Notes: generated by a model not told the origin, from the sequence alone. A stretch of 61,055 bases of DNA from Hirudo medicinalis (GCA_011800805.1 MPNW01000550.1:9165-70219), one strand, 5' to 3'; shown: positions 47,943 to 60,085, numbered from the stretch's first letter. Program-made: numbers and translations.

Positions 47943-49500
47943 TCATCATCACCACCATCATAATCATCAACACTACTTCATTTGTATTACCGTTACAGTT
48001 GTCATTATCATTAATATTTGCCGTAACTAGCATTACCAACGCTTATCACATCATCATCACCATCACCACCACCATCATCATCACCACCATCATCATCACC
48101 ACCATCATCATCACCACCATCATCATCACCACCATCATCATCACCATCACCACCACCATCACCACCACCATCAGTACCGACAGAAAGTAGCACGGCAGGC
48201 TGGCATCCACTTTGATAGCGATACGAATGAAGACTTTCCTAGTGATGCTTGTCATCGTTATCATCAACACCGTCATTATCATCATCATCGTCGTCGTCGT
48301 CTGATCATTATCATCATCGTTGATATCAATCTCATCATCATCATCATCAGCAGCAGCATAACCACAGCTAATATCTGCATCAACATCATCACCGACATCA
48401 TAGCTTCAGAAATCACGGGCCACCTGGTAATCATCATCACCATTTTCATCGTCTTCCCCATCATCATCATCATCATCATCATCATCCTCAAGTCTGACAA
48501 AGTGAGCACAGCTTAGCTCCGCTCAATTTAGAAATCAATCGTCATAGAAACCAAAGCTCACCTGTGCATTGTAGGGCATACCCCTGTTATCGGGCACCAT
48601 TGATCCACCCTGGACCATACCCTGCTGCCCTCTCACACCGCTTGCCATGTAGTATCCCCCAGAGCTGAAAGGATGAATTAGGTTTTCAATCAAGCGCAAG
48701 ACAAGAATGGTTGCTGAATGATCACGAAATAAAATTAATTGATTGAATACAAGTTGCTCCTTAATCCATCATGTCGATATTTACTGAATACCAAGCTCAT
48801 TGACCAATTAAATAAATAAGACATCGTGTTAAACTCACAGACACAGATACACACAGACACTCACACCCACATTCACGCGGACACACACTCACACACAGCG
48901 ACAACTAGAAAGGAGGAATGCCAATGGAGAGGCTACACTTACTTTAGAACACCCTGATTGACGGGAGAGATCATTCTAGAATATTCCATGCTCTGCCTGG
49001 GCATCTTGAGTTGCATAGATGAGTCATAGAAAGCCACCTCGGACATGGCCGGATTCTGGTGGTGCTGGAAGGGGTTGGGGTGAGCCACAGGGGTGCAATT
49101 GCTCATCTGCCAATTGCTGCCCGCCATCTGTTGGTGCCGAGGACCCGATGTCCAATGGAACATTTCCGGACTGTGCACGAGTTAAGAGCGAAAACGCGTT
49201 AACAATTAATTATTGCAAGTTAGTGATAATATACCGCTGCTAATAGGGACGCACTAGTAATGTCTTAACTACTACTATTATTATTCACGGCTCCTGCTTA
49301 ATCTCACTCGGAGATCAATTACTAGTAAGCAATTAGCGGTTGAATATTTACGATATGCAAATTACTAGCGATTGAATATTTATGAGATGCAAATTTTTAG
49401 AGACTGAATATTAAGGAGACGTTAATTATTACTTTTGAGGAGGTACATGGTGGATGTTCTGTTTCTGTTGTAAAGCCGGTGAACACTGCAGTGAGCTCAT
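33302..49500 (-). CDS. ZMIZ1: ZMIZ1/ZMIZ2-like SP-RING (MIZ) zinc-finger transcriptional co-regulator / SUMO E3 (tonalli homologue), one exon missing
   Basis: Exons on the minus strand: 49500 (ATG, exon begins about 49533) to 49433, 49170-48943, 48664-48562, 46323-46105, 45664-45452, 43710-43469, 38908-38698, 37867-37762, 37446-37331, 36428-36283, 35768-35661, 34350 to about 33624, and 33406-33302. Phases agree at every junction except across 37331/36428 and 33624/33406. Upstream exons are Pro/Gln/Asn-rich ([15 protein letters not shown]). Then come [83 protein letters not shown] and VLEIDQYIW, closely following human ZMIZ1 across the pre-RING region and SP-RING. The C-terminus [14 protein letters not shown] ... 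NADDLLQFL matches ZMIZ1's acidic activation end. The exon for the second zinc-ligand half (CFDLESYL...CPVC in human) is not found. The N-terminal TPR-like domain of vertebrate ZMIZ1 is also not seen. The protein is nuclear and would tune transcription factors by SUMOylation. Confidence 0.92.
36601..37290. repeat. Trinucleotide microsatellite cluster, (CAT)n and (ATT)n/(AAT)n
   Basis: Fills most of a ZMIZ intron: a CAT/CGT/CAC array (36605-36711), CAT/ACC next to the N (36799-36866), a long TTA array (36910-37025) and an AAT/AAC array (37147-37285). Open frames here are repeat translations. Confidence 0.95.
36867..36867. other. Single N, probable assembly gap inside the ZMIZ SP-RING intron
   Basis: An isolated N between an (AAT)n run and unique sequence, inside the intron where a coding exon is missing. 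Single Ns embedded in microsatellites also occur at 39830, 52430 and 59292, which suggests joins or collapsed repeats of unknown true length. Confidence 0.7.
38548..38650. repeat. (GAT)n-(AAT)n compound microsatellite
   Basis: GAT repeats pass directly into AAT repeats, ending about 50 bases from the donor of the ZMIZ exon at 38698-38908. A further (GAT)n array lies just upstream of that exon at 38946-38999. Confidence 0.95.
39640..40212. repeat. Microsatellite cluster (AAC)n, (CAT)n and (CA)n
   Basis: An AAC array near 39642-39693, a long CAT/CGT/CCT array 39781-40075 containing a single N at 39830, and a CA run 40177-40212 that abuts the ABCC-like exon. Confidence 0.95.
40230..40883 (-). 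CDS. Two exons of an ABCC (sulfonylurea-receptor-like) transporter inside a ZMIZ intron
   Basis: Exon 40883-40749 (45 codons, phase 0 at both ends) encodes a membrane span and loop: [20 protein letters not shown] then [16 protein letters not shown]. Exon 40396-40230 encodes [20 protein letters not shown] then [17 protein letters not shown]. Joined, they follow the first transmembrane domain of ABCC8/ABCC9-type proteins, where human SUR has [20 protein letters not shown] then KTNEILKGIKLLKLYAWE, with no gap across the junction. Acceptors (CTCAACAG, CCATTCAG) and donors look normal and the frame is open. No other ABCC exon, Walker A or signature motif was found nearby, so this is a partial gene or an inserted fragment. 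The intron between the two exons is a GGAT-type minisatellite. Confidence 0.8.
40403..40650. repeat. GGAT/GAGT-type minisatellite
   Basis: Imperfect tandem units of GGATGAGTGGATGAATAGGT (about 20 bases), interrupted once near 40487-40514, filling the intron between the two ABCC-like exons. Confidence 0.9.
40950..42050. repeat. AT-rich trinucleotide arrays, (AAT)n/(AAC)n and (ATT)n/(GTT)n
   Basis: Arrays at about 40950-41075 and 41840-42045, with AT-rich unique sequence between. Part of the long ZMIZ intron 38909-43468. Confidence 0.85.
42067..42210 (-). CDS. Candidate terminal exon of an unidentified gene within the ZMIZ intron
   Basis: A good acceptor (GATGTCTTCCAG) is followed by 47 open codons and TAA. 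The peptide includes [19 protein letters not shown] and [20 protein letters not shown], which is compositionally normal protein unlike the surrounding repeats. I do not recognise it. It cannot be read in frame from the upstream ZMIZ exon (phase 2), and it ends before the ABCC-like exons, so it would belong to neither. Confidence 0.4.
   Translation of the reverse strand, partial: GASTWKDLEKGEMVRLVVEGGRTMQDDPLEVLNLSVIRFQSDGSCCY
42400..42715. repeat. (ATTC)n and (CGAC)n tetranucleotide arrays
   Basis: A TCAT/TTCA array at about 42407-42505 and a short CGAC array at 42683-42709, both in the ZMIZ intron. Confidence 0.9.
43370..43440. repeat. (GAC)n-(GAT)n microsatellite next to a ZMIZ exon
   Basis: GAC then GAT triplets end about 30 bases from the donor side of the exon 43710-43469. 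Confidence 0.9.
44040..45310. repeat. Trinucleotide microsatellite cluster
   Basis: CAT-type arrays at 44040-44090 and 44226-44250, a long uninterrupted ATT array at about 44797-44877, and mixed GTT/CAC/CGT arrays at 45236-45310. Lies in the ZMIZ intron 43711-45451. Confidence 0.9.
45735..46600. repeat. (GAT)n, (GTT)n and (GATGGT)n arrays flanking a ZMIZ exon
   Basis: Arrays on both sides of the exon 46323-46105: GAT at 45748-45790, TTA/GTT at 45880-45960, and GAT/GGT imperfect units with a GGA run at 46345-46500. Confidence 0.85.
46600..48490. repeat. Extended trinucleotide repeat domain in a ZMIZ intron
   Basis: Includes ATC-ATT (47026-47107), GTT-GCT (47306-47385), GAT (47570-47645), CAT/CAC (47700-47960), a highly regular 12-base CATCATCACCAC array (48049-48175) and CAT (48452-48486). 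No coding exon was found between 46324 and 48561. Confidence 0.9.
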
Positions 49501-50644
49501 GTTGTTGTTGTTGTTGGATTCATACGATCATCTCTGTGGGGAGGGAAAGAAAATGTTCATCTCTCGTAATTGAATGGAGCCGACCTCTTTCGAGAGGCAC
49601 GCTTCATCATCATCATCATCATCATCACCGGAAGCATTACAATCATCAACTTCATCATCGCAGTCGAGGTAACAATCACTGGCGAGCGAGCAAAAACAAC
49701 TCGAGAAGCAACTGAACTAACAGATTCATCGCGGACCTAACGGAGACCTCTTCCTTCGTAAACCGACGACAAATGCGAGTCAAAAGATGAACAGAATTCA
49801 ATGCTAGACGACTCCAAAAAAGGAAGACCGTCGACATCATCGATTCTGACGAGGTGCTTGAGACGGAGGAACAAAAGAATGACAAGCAAATGCAACGATA
49901 TGCAAATTGATGTTACATGGGAAGATGATAAAAGTTGGTGCAAGGAATCCGCATGTACCACTGCCTGCTTATTTAACAGCTGCCCATCAAACCGGGCACG
50001 GTCATAAAGTAAGAATGGCCTAGCATTGTTCTCAGCAGAGTGGACTCGTGTGCCCTTGCGTGTGAGCGAGCGTGTGCATGTGTCCGTGTATCGTGTTCAT
50101 ACATATTCATGGAAGGAATGAGGAGAGTGCATTTCTGTGCACGTGTGAGCGTGAGTGTTACTGCGAATTAGCAAAGCGAAGAATAGGTAGATAAGAGTCG
50201 AGCTTCGAGGGTTGGTATCGAATGCGAACAGCTGTTCTGATTGCATCCCCTCATCACACGGTATTACGAGCTGATACAATAACATACACAACGACATAAA
50301 CAACAACATATACAATAACACTGCCATTCTTACATCGCTTTTTATTTTCATTTTCTACTTGCAGAACTCCATTCTTCCTGGGGTATCGCGTATCAGAACC
50401 AATGTCAAGGGCGTTCCTTAATTGGCCATTATATCTCCGACAACGATGATCTCATTCCAAATTCCCTCTGTAGTTTACATATTTACATCAGTGATAAATA
50501 AGTGAATGGTTAACGGTTGAACGTTTAATGTGTCGAACGAAAACACGTGATTGTGGATCTTGTCGAATCTCGGAGGAAATCTGATTGTTGATTCCACTCC
50601 CACACTCTGGATCTAAGAAGTGGAAGAAGTTTCAAGCCGGACGC

Positions 50645-50765
50645 ACTGATGGATGAATGGACGGACGTACAGTTGGATGGATGGACGAATGGATGGATGA
50701 ATGGATGGATGGATGGACGAATGGATGGATGGATGGACGTACGGACGGAAGAATAGTTAGACGAA
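50645..50765. repeat. (GGAT)n/(GGAC)n array
   Basis: Imperfect tetranucleotide array GGATGGATGGACGAAT-like. Similar arrays occur at 37660-37720. Confidence 0.9.
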
Positions 50766-51084
50766 TGGAGCTTCTGAATGGCCCAGATGAACATGTGGAG
50801 CATGGAATGTTCAGACAGGGAGAGTGCCTGAGTGACATATTGACAAATTCGAGATCTAACCGGGCCAGATATAATTGATGCTTTGGTCGGTCGAAGAAGA
50901 TGAGAAGGCAAAGATTATCATCGCTCCCAAGTCGTGGCGCGAACCGCCAGCCTCCGAGACGCAACAAGAACAGCAATGTTTCTCGATTCAATGGAAGTAA
51001 TGAAAGCTGTTCATGTCCCACCTTCAGATAAAAGGCCCTCAAATAATAATGATACTATGACAACGTGATGCTCAACAGAACCAT

Positions 51085-51990
51085 ACGTCATCGTCGTCGT
51101 CATCATCATCATCATCATCATCATCGTCGTTCAGACTAAATGACGCCATGATGTCGAAAAACGAGGAGGAAGAGGAAGAAAGCGGAGAGAAATTGAGAGA
51201 TAGATCGGTTGGGCGAGAGTGGCAAATGCAATTTAGTTCTATCATTAGCTCCGAATGTTGATGAATGTTGCCAGTGTAATGCTCTTATGTTGCAGGAATG
51301 TTAAAAGAAAAGAGGCAAAGAAGATGTCAAATCATGTGGAATGTAAAACAACAACACCTAGCATCATCGCCATCATCATCATCACCACCATCATCATCAC
51401 CACCACCACCATCATCATCATCACCACCACCATCATCATCATCATCACCATCATCACTATCATCATCATCGATATTTCCCTCTGCGCTCAATTCGGAGCA
51501 CTGCTTATCTTTTAAAGCAGGTTGTTAGCGCACCGATACATCGTCCATTGATATGTATGTATGTATGCATGTATGCATGTATGCATGTATGTATGCCTGT
51601 ATGTATGTATGTGTGTATGTGTGAATGCATGTGTGTATGCGTGAATGAATGTATGTATGTATGTTTGTACATGTGCATGTTATGTGTGTTTGTATGCATG
51701 CATGTATGGATGTGTGTATGCATGTATGTGTGTGTGTGTGCATGTATGTATCGTCGTCATCAAGCCAGGACAGGGCAGGACAGCGATGACGCGGCAGAGG
51801 ACGTCATGATGGAAAAGTCTTCCTAGTGGAGAGTGAATATCAATCAATACGCACCTCCTGGACACGAATTCGTTGCAGCGGGGTCTGATGGGTTCGCACC
51901 CGAGGGTTGAATGCTCCGACGATGATAACCATTATGATGATGATGATGATGATGATGATGATTATGGTGATGATGACAGACGGATGTGAT
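51085..51990. repeat. (CAT)n, (CAC)n, (TGTA)n/(TGCA)n and (GAT)n arrays
   Basis: CAT/CGT at 51090-51128, CAT/CAC at 51360-51470, a 200-base TGTATGCA-type array at 51553-51755, and GAT at 51930-51965. Confidence 0.9.
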
Positions 51991-52196
51991 GATGATGTCG
52001 ATGACACTGCTGCTGATGAAGTTACGACAGTGATGTTGATCATCGGCTATGATGATGGCAGTGATGGCTGTGACGATGTGTCGGAAGAAGCCGAGAGATT
52101 TTCCTCATTCAACGACACAAGAACATCAAAGTCGAAATCGTAACAGTAATTATAATTGTTGTTAATCGTTGTGAATCAGTCGACATGAGAAGAAGA

Positions 52197-52197
<1 letters not shown>

Positions 52198-52247
<50 letters not shown>

Positions 52248-52535
52248 ATGAATGAATGAATGAATGAATGAATGAATGATAATGATGAATGAATGAATGA
52301 TGAATGAATGAATGAATGAATGAATGAATGAATGAATGAATGAATGAATGAATATGATGAATGAATGAATGAATGAAGAATGAATGAATGAATGAATGAA
52401 TGAATGAATGAATGAATGAATGAATGATGNTCTTTGGTTACGAGGCACGCGTATGATTGTGTGTGTGTGTGTTGTGTGTGTGTTGCACGTGTGTTTGTTT
52501 GTGTGTGTGTGTGTGTGCATATGTGTGTGTGTGTG
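52198..52535. repeat. (GT)n followed by long (GAAT)n array with an N
   Basis: GT run at 52199-52246, then GAAT repeats to 52429 with an N at 52430, then more GT runs to 52535. The array length is probably not reliable across the N. Confidence 0.95.
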
Positions 52536-53564
52536 TTTGCGGAGGTGAGTTAGCTCATACAAGAGAACATCATCGCCGATGAAAACCGAGTTTTTGTTTG
52601 AAGTCCGCAATGATTCAAAACAAATCGCAGTTTGAGAAACATTACGAACAAGCGGACAAGCACGCGCATCCATGCATCCGTGATTGCATGCATGCATGCA
52701 TTCATGCATTCATACGCAAGTAGATGCGAATAGGCTCACGCACAAACGCAGACAACCGCACGCGCGCGCATTAGATGGAAGGAGCTCTGAACGGAATGTC
52801 TCACGGGCGTAGAATATCGACAGGCGTCGGTGGATGAACACGAGCAATGGAAAAGTTGAAATGAAGAATACAATTTCCAGGAAAAAGTTTGTTTGAGACC
52901 GAAGATAAATTAGATTCTGTCAATAATTCATTGTACTGCAGAATTCCAGATTGTACCATCGTTATCATCACTATCATATCACAAGCACTATCACCGGCCC
53001 CGCTAGTAACATCATCATATTCTATTACTATCACCATCATCATCCTTTCCCACCGACTGACTGAGGCATGGAAAAGTGACAAAGCAGTGATCATTATTTC
53101 CAGCATCACATGATGGCACTCGTTCTTGGCAGGAGAATTGGACACAAAAACAAAAGAAAACTGTCGCTCGATGATTAGGGTGGTCGGATGAAATTCAGGC
53201 ATAAACACTACAGGTAGCCAGCCAGGTAAGCAAGTATGATATCGACGAAGGCAATATTGGTAGTTAAATATACACGTCGCGTTGGGAGACCACTGGGCGA
53301 CCTTAATTGTCAGGATATGAAAAATCAATGCTCCACACTAGTTACCTGTAAGCAGAGGCGGCTGTCGACGTGTGATTACCTGGTTCGACGATCATTCACG
53401 TTTTATGATCGTTAAGTGGCTCAGTAGTCAGAACTGGAAAAACGAAATAGGCGTGAATACAAACGTGTATTGTTATCACTCGCCCGGTGTAAACATCAGC
53501 TCCACACATTTTCCAACAGGGATTCAATAACAAACATCTTCTCGATAAAAATAAGCAGAATAAT

Positions 53565-53584
53565 AATAACAACAAGCATAATAA

Positions 53585-53626
<42 letters not shown>

Positions 53627-53705
53627 TAATACTAACAACAACAAGCATAATAGTAATAATAATAAAAACAAGCAAAATAATAAGAACAATAACGACGGCG
53701 ATAAT
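53565..53705. repeat. (AAT)n/(AAC)n interrupted array
   Basis: AAT with interspersed AAC and AAG triplets. A separate AGT array lies at 54927-54965. Confidence 0.85.
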
Positions 53706-54930
53706 AAACATCTCGATAGGAAATAATAGGCACCACGAAGAGAGCAACACATCACGAACGAGAAGCAGGGAGGTGGAAGCTCAAAGTGAGGGGCACAGGG
53801 ACTGGAGAGATAGAGTGAGAGAGTGAGTGAGCGAGAGAGTGAGCAAGAAAAAATGAGAGGATACAGAAATTGAAGAATCTCAATATCCCTCGCCGTGCTC
53901 GTCGGGTTAAAGAGACACATCAACTCTGCAGGATGACAAAAACTGTTTCATTGGAAACCTAAGCCATCCATCGTAATGAATAGTAACAGGGCTACCATTG
54001 ACAACGAGGCCATCATCGTCATCACCATGGTGATCTCCACCGGTTCTCAGAACCATTGTTATTAATTCACTGCTCGACGAACCAGTCTCCCCGGATTTTC
54101 GAAAATCGTTGGAAAGTTCCAATCGTCGGTCGACTGAGGATCATAATTGACAACTCTCCGAGTCTCCTCTTCCAGGATTTCTCTTGGAGAACAATCGAGG
54201 TTGATAAAAGGCAAGGATCCGGCCTTTGTGTCGCCTGGTATCGTCTGTCACTAGGTCGATTTGATCGCATATTCAGTACCGGGAGCAATTGTCTCCCCTA
54301 CAGACAATACAACAGAGTAGTAGCAACAGAGCTGGCGAAGGAGGTGGCACATACATACAGCTGCAACGGAAAGCCAATAACACCAGAGTCATTTGAGTCA
54401 CTCTCTCTGCAAACTGGAAACGTGTGCACGTGATCTCCTGGAGACGTGCGTGCGTGCGTTTTCCACGGAACGAAGTCATCGTCAAATATGAGTGAGCCTT
54501 CGCTCATCCATCTCTCACTCGGCGTCATTCAATCGCTTCCAACAACGTCTGCAACAGCAACAAAATGGAAGGAACGGAATGAAACTCTTTCCAGACATTC
54601 TTCCTTCCTTGGCGCGTAAATTGGCAGAAGAAAATTAAGCCCTTGGAAATCCCCTTCCCGAGGAAATGAAATTGTCATTTGAGAGCGACTTGTGCGTCCT
54701 TTAAACGTCGTCGTCGACAACCCATGAAAAACAATGCTCTTCAGAAATGGGGAATTGTTGATGACGTTTCGTGCAAGAATTGGATCACCTTGTAGGATGC
54801 ACATCACGAACACGATACAAGTTTTTCGAACCAGAGAGCGTTGAAACTCTCACTGACTAGTTATAACTAATAATAAATCAGTTTATAAAATAAAAAAAAT
54901 AATTAACAACAACAACAGCATCAGCAGTAA

Positions 54931-54965
<35 letters not shown>

Positions 54966-57619
54966 TACGTGCTAAAATTCAATCATAGGCAGTGCTCGTC
55001 AAAAAGGTGCCCTGCGAGCTTTCGACTGTGCGCATTTGAGCGAGTCAAGCGAGTGAATAAACAGATTCAAGCAGAGTCTTGCATTAACTTTCAAGACATT
55101 GGCTGACAATGGACCACCATTTAGAACGTGAGCAACAAAAGATGAAGACGTCCGTCACAATTCAGCTGCACAACAACACGACCTGCTCGACAATTCGAGC
55201 TGCATTCAAGGACACTCTTCTCGTAGACACATTAGACACAAGAGAGCACATTAACGTACACTTCGGACAAATCAGTGACTCCCTTTCTTGAGAATGAATT
55301 TTCAATTTTCAATTTTCCCAGAATCACTGCTCCTCTCGACGGAGTGAATGACTCTCGTTCTCATGAAATTCCTCGGCAAATTGAGTGCTGATCTTCAACA
55401 ACACACGAGGATGAGATTGGCAGGTCCTAGATATGCAGAATTGCTAATGACGAGCAAACCTGCATAACTGTATCAGTACTGCTATCAGTACATACTTGAT
55501 ATCAGCATACTCGTAACAAGTGTTACACAGTTTAAGGCATCTCCTGTGTAATGTTTTAACTGCTATGCATTCATGGGATATGAGCTATGGCCATCAGTAC
55601 ACAAACATGATTTAAAGCTAATTTTAGTACAACAATTTCCCTTTAAGTACAGGCTAATTTTCAAGCTTTTTTAAGTACAGTTGACAATTTGTAATCATCA
55701 TTACAGTTACACAGACAACATTCTTCATCAGTACATTTGATATGTATGCATAAGGACATTTGCACAGGAAATAAAAAAAGAGCAAGATCAATCTTTCACC
55801 TATCAGCATGTTAACACTATCAACTCATCAAAGCACCAATATAGTCTCATATGTCAATGTATTTATGTTAAGTATCCACTTCATCATAAAATAATTCATT
55901 CATTCGTGCACAATCCTAGGAGACATTAAGTCGAGAGATTGTCAATGTCGGCATCCTGATAAAAACCCATTTTCAATCAGGGATCAGTTGGATGGAACGA
56001 CTTTCCCACCTCCATGGAAATGTTCCAAACTTCCTCTCCTTCTATGAAAGGTAAAAAATGCAAAAAGGTCCATGTGGGTTCCATCCAGAAATGATTTGAT
56101 AAACATGAGCAATCATCTTTCTTTAAGTAGTTACAAGTGAATGCCATTGAAAAGAATTATGTGTCATGGTTGTTCAAATAACTCAATGTCTCAGTGCAGG
56201 GTGATAAGCAGCCATCTCTGATATCACAAGAATGAGTGATGCCTTAAGTGAAAATATGCTTGTGTCCAGGGTCTAACATTTGCTCTTATCTTATATCAGG
56301 CATAACACATCTACCAAGTTCAAGCTCAATTGAAATGAAAACAATATTGACCATCTTTATGAGATGCAGGAATTAAAGACATGGCAACCAGAATCATCAA
56401 CAACTGCAAATAATCACACACTGAAAACACTTGGGATCCAAAAATAGAGTAATCAAATAATTAACTGCCAGATGACAAATGAATATCGTTTGCATTTGGC
56501 AGAATAATTGAGTCGAACGCACATGCAAAAACCGAGCACAGTCGTAAACATGTTTATGACATCTCACATTAGGAAGTAGAAATTTGAAAATGGAAAACAT
56601 ACCGCTCCCGGTAGAGGTTTTCGGGTTCCGTATTATCAAACCGATCTCGTCGAGTGCCAATCACTCAAGGCAATTTCGGAAATAAACGCCAACAGTCGTC
56701 GAAACAAAGGAAAAAAATCAAACGCCAATAGAAAAACACACGGGAGAAAGTTCAAAATAAAAAAAAACAATCAAAGACAACTCACCTAATACGAACCTAA
56801 TTGGCACCGGCTCAAAGGTGAGTGTAAATAAGTGACAATTAATTTATTTGTTTACGAACGACGAGAAGACCAATAAAAGCGACTGCTCTTTAAACGCATC
56901 CGATTGTTGTTTCTTTCTTGACTTGCGCCCGTCGATTAAAAGTGGCTTCGATATGAAATCCTAATTTGAAAATTCACACAGCAGCACGACACCGAATAAA
57001 GCTGAGAAGTTTACTTGTAAACAAGATGAGGTGTCTACGTTGTACCGTGCATTCGTGCTCGTGATACGAGTAACGACGCTTTCCTATACGCAGATTTATA
57101 TCGCATTCATTTACAAATAACTTTTTCGAAATAACGAGAGTTCTTCTTTTTCCCTTTTCTCCTTCTTCTTTCCTTTTCTCTCTCTCTCTCTATCTCTTCG
57201 GCACTCGAGCGCAAATCGGACGCTAACGAGTGATTATTAAAATTAATTAGTAACAAAAAATTAACTACTCTAAGTTTTAATTAGCCAATTCTTTTTTTCT
57301 TCTGAAAACTATCTCGTAATCTCGCCGATCAATATCAAATATGACGACGACGGACGTGATGTCTGAGTTGGTGTTGTCTGTTTGAATGTTCCATTATGTT
57401 TATTTGCAAGCAATTTGCACGCACCTGACCTGAACAACAAATAAACTATTTGGATCGTACCATTTCAAGGGGAGTACAAGATTCTTGACGATCGAACGCT
57501 CACTCCTCTCACCCGTTTTCTCCCATCTTCGACGTCTATCTCACCCTCTTTCTCTAGAATGAGCTCGCCCGAGAAAAGCAGGCTGATTAGCGCCAATCCA
57601 TTGTTAACTCGCTCTGCTT

Positions 57620-57905
57620 TGCAAGTGAGTGAGTGAGTGAGTGAGTGAGTGAGTTGGTGAGTGAGTGAGTTGGAGAGCGGGTGGGGATTATACCTGGGCG
57701 TCATTTAAAGAATTCATTGTCGACGGTTGAAGTCTGTATTGCCACCGTTGACGTGCAACTGTCATCGAATCTGCCAAGAGACGGGGCACTTCTTGAGACC
57801 AGTCACGGCATCAACCTCCACCGATTGAAATGCTCTTGATTGATTGATTGATTTATTTATTTATTGATTGATTGATTGATTGATTGAATGATTGATTGAT
57901 AGACG
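57620..57905. repeat. (GTGA)n and (GATT)n arrays
   Basis: GAGT array at about 57623-57672 and GATT array at 57833-57902, separated by unique sequence. Confidence 0.9.
57694..57717 (-). CDS. Candidate short first coding exon (MNS-start)
   Basis: ATG at 57717 opens eight codons, MNSLNDAQ, ending at a donor-like CAG|GTATAA. Vertebrate ZMIZ1 starts MNSMDRHIQQ, so a distant ZMIZ first exon is conceivable. Joining it to the exon at 49533 would hit an in-frame TGA, so intermediate exons would be needed and none was found. Confidence 0.15.
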
Positions 57906-58205
57906 TTACATGCATGTTAACGCCGACTCCAAAACAAGAAATGTTCCTGTATGGAAAGATATTGAATGAATGAGAGAGGAAGATTTAATAAGGAGAGAGA
58001 ACATGGATTGATGTGGTTTCGTCGTGATAATGATGATGATTGAAGTGATGATGATGAGCATAATGATTATGGCGATGATGATTACGGTTGTCATGATAAA
58101 TGATGGTAATCGCTGTCGAGTGCGATGATGATGATGATGATGATGATGATCTCTTTCCAAGGAGAGTGAATGAACGCTGAATTCTCGAAATCTCAGTCAA
58201 CGTCT

Positions 58206-58290
58206 GCTGTTGTTGCTGTTGTTGTTGTTGTTGTTGTTGCTGTTGTTGCTGTTGTTGTTGCTGTTGTTGTTGTTGCTGCTGTTGAATGCG
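58206..58290. repeat. (GTT)n/(GCT)n array
   Basis: CAA/CAG triplets on the minus strand. They could be read as polyglutamine or polythreonine, but no exon structure supports this. Confidence 0.9.
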
Positions 58291-58317
58291 TTACGAACGA
58301 AAGTTGTTTTTGTTTAC

Positions 58318-58396
58318 GTTGTTGTTGCTGCTGATCACCCACTGATTCGTTGACAAGGATTCTCACACACCGGTTGTCTTTCTCGACAGTCGCCAT
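58318..58396 (-). CDS. Candidate first exon of an unknown minus-strand gene
   Basis: ATG at 58396 in good start context (AACAAGATGG) opens MATVEKDNRCVRILVNESVG then DQQQQQ, ending at a possible donor C|GTAAAC. The first 20 codons are not repeat-like. Phase 1 does not match the ZMIZ exons found. Unknown function; may be chance. Confidence 0.25.
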
Positions 58397-59303
58397 CTTG
58401 TTGTCGACATTTTTGAGATTTCGGTTGTTTCAGGTCATTAACTTCTTCTGATCGTCTGACTGTTTCATAGGTTTAATTTGTGAACTGCCTTTCTTGAATT
58501 GATTTCAAATTGTTATTTTTTGGAGGCAAAAATGAATTTGTAGATCTCTGTCTTCCGAGGAGGCCATGATTTGTAGTGACTGAATATTTCAACAATGAAA
58601 ACAAATCTGTTATTACTATTGTTGTTGTTCCGTCAATAATAATAATGATAATGATAACGTTATAACCATAGCGATGATGATAATGATGATGATGATAATA
58701 ATAACAACAACAACAATACTACTACTACTACTACTACTACTAATAATAATAATAATAATAATAATAACAATAATAGTAGTAATAATAATAATATTATTAA
58801 CAATAACAATAATAAAGATAGCACAACAGAGGCATAAGCGATACCGATCTTAAAAATAGAAATTTTCATTAGTTCGGTAATACACGTTTATTATGTATCC
58901 CTGGAATTCAAAACGAAAGTAGGGAAAACAACAACACAAGTTCATGACAAACAACAACAACAACACAAGTTCATGACAAACAACAACAACAACAACAACA
59001 ATCGAAAGTATCAACTTTATTAACCGTTATTACGTTCATAATCGCCATAAAAAGGAATTCTCTAATAGACATTGGAACGACATTACCATGGAAACAATAT
59101 TAATTACCGAAATAAAATCATCGGAGACGTAGACGACTATGACGACGACGATGATGATGACGGTGATGATGATGGTGGTGATGATGGTGATGATGATGGT
59201 GATGATGGTGGTGGTGGGGATGATGATGATGATGATGGTGGCGGTGATGATGATGATGATGATGATGGTGGTGGTGATGATGATGAAGTCGNTATTATTA
59301 TTA

Positions 59304-59337
<34 letters not shown>

Positions 59338-60034
59338 CATCATGTATTGTGATGTAGTTACTAGCGAAAGTAACTGCCGTCATTGAAAGCAAGGCAGGCA
59401 TTACTAATGTCACGAAGGAGAGAATGTGATGGAGGAGAGAATGTGATGAAGGAGAGAATGTGATGAAGGAGAGAATGTGATGGGCATAATAAATCAATCG
59501 GTGGCTGTACGCTGTTAACTCTGACATTGACTTTGCAGGTCATAATTTTCAACATGACATTGCTCGTTGGAAAGTGGACCGAGCGATTATTAACGATATA
59601 ATTTATTAATTATATGATTAATTAATAATTATTAATGCGATTGAAAGCTGAGTGAAGCAGACGACCGGCCAATGAATTTTCTCGTTCCTTTTTTTGTCCT
59701 GATTTCGATTCGAATTGTTGTGCAAAGGACTTTATTAATGTCATCGGAAGATGCAATGCTGTTGTCAGTGAGATTTAGGAATAATGTATTTATCCTGCTT
59801 TGTTAAGATCGATTGCGTTATTAATAATAATAATAATAATATTATTATCGTGAATGTCCTTATGATTGAGTTCGTGATTGAGGGAGGAGTTTTCATTTGT
59901 GCGTTTCAAAGTGGCTTGGTGGACTTTCATTGCCTTGCAATTGCTCTCACAAATGATGACAACAGTCAATAGCACCATTTATTATTATTATTTTTATTAT
60001 TATTATTATTATTATGACGCTGAAATTATTTTTA

Positions 60035-60085
<51 letters not shown>

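Larger units (their letters stand above)
49534..57690. other. Long repeat-rich stretch upstream of the ZMIZ start, no firm gene
   Basis: Carries many simple repeats with unique sequence between. A frame search for the ZMIZ1 N-terminal TPR-like domain found nothing. It may be a long 5' intron or intergenic DNA. AT- and CA-rich unique sequence at 55000-57000 shows no supported exon. Confidence 0.45.

Noticed and set aside
38125..48500. CRISPR-like or regulatory direct repeats
   Set aside because: All are simple microsatellites or minisatellites without spacers of unique sequence; the genome is eukaryotic.
52176..52709. 177-codon minus-strand frame
   Set aside because: Made of translated (GAAT)n and (GT)n arrays across an N.
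53396..53923. 175-codon minus-strand frame with Leu-rich run
   Set aside because: The Leu run is a translated AAT/AAC array and the flanks have no family resemblance or splice support.
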